Assembly: GCA_900546735.1 (NCBI GenBank)
Contig: URDW01000046.1
Location: 1-13,429, forward strand
DNA: 13,429 bases
Source of the DNA: an uncultured Oscillospiraceae bacterium
GTDB taxonomy: Bacteria; Bacillota; Clostridia; Oscillospirales; Acutalibacteraceae
Direction of reading: 5' to 3'
The first letter of the stretch is position 1, and each line of letters starts with the position of its first letter. The position numbers were made by a program, and so were the translations under genes. Under the pieces are notes generated by a model. That model was given only the letters and a program-made list of their open reading frames with translations, had not been told where the DNA came from and ran no database searches. Below, in pieces: positions 13,394 through 13,429 of the stretch.

Positions 13394-13429
13394 ACTGCAA
13401 ATACGTTTTGATAATGTCAAAGTCGTGAT
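13392..13429 (-). CDS. Possible C-terminal end of a convergent gene
   Basis: One minus-strand frame entering from the right edge reads HDFDIIKTYLQ and stops with TAA at 13392-13394, directly next to the bidirectional terminator. The composition and position fit the end of a real gene. With only eleven codons visible this is a suggestion, and no product can be named. Confidence 0.4.
   Translation of the reverse strand, partial: HDFDIIKTYLQ

Overview
The window looks like chromosomal DNA of a low-to-mid GC Gram-positive anaerobe of the Clostridia, probably an Oscillospiraceae/Ruminococcaceae-type gut bacterium. The reasons are consensus sigma-A-type promoters with AT-rich spacers, strong Shine-Dalgarno sites, intrinsic terminators after most genes, tRNA genes with encoded CCA, and a gene set typical of plant-glycan and sugar fermenters (GH3 glycosidase, LacI regulator, GPH symporter, iron-dependent FucO). 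No mobility gene, rRNA or CRISPR array is visible. The species cannot be named from the sequence alone.

Layout. (1) 1-4128 is a carbohydrate module: an uncharacterised protein running off the left edge (minus), a LacI-family regulator (minus), and a divergent intracellular GH3 beta-glycosidase of the beta-xylosidase-like type (plus). The LacI/GH3 interval holds two face-to-face promoters around an 18-bp dyad, the likely operator. (2) 4144-5491: two terminators, then a FucO-like lactaldehyde reductase/1,2-propanediol oxidoreductase (minus), standing alone without fucose genes. (3) 5740-6200: a tRNA locus on the minus strand. A strong promoter drives a CAU-anticodon tRNA and tRNA-Trp, followed by a terminator. 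Just beyond lies what appears to be a second, wrecked tRNA-Trp copy with its own terminator. (4) 6214-10363: a probable three-gene minus-strand operon of a two-TM membrane protein of unknown function, an Old Yellow Enzyme/2,4-dienoyl-CoA-reductase-like flavo-iron-sulfur reductase, and a MATE efflux pump. (5) 10496-11437: a zinc-ribbon, four-TM protein with a long charged C-terminal tail (minus), whose terminator abuts the promoter of the region-4 operon. (6) 11688-13392: a GPH-family (MelB-like) sugar:cation symporter read from a TTG start (plus), with its own promoter and terminator. The last bases probably hold the C-terminus of a convergent minus-strand gene.

How the genes may work together (inference). 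The GPH symporter could import oligosaccharides or glycosides, and the cytoplasmic GH3 could split them under LacI control. FucO would dispose of lactaldehyde from deoxysugar breakdown. The OYE-like reductase with a MATE exporter suggests reduction of an unsaturated small molecule and its export, but the substrate cannot be told from sequence. The most unusual items are the decayed tRNA-Trp copy, the overlapping head-on LacI/GH3 promoters, the non-canonical cysteine cluster in the OYE-like reductase, and two unrecognised membrane proteins.
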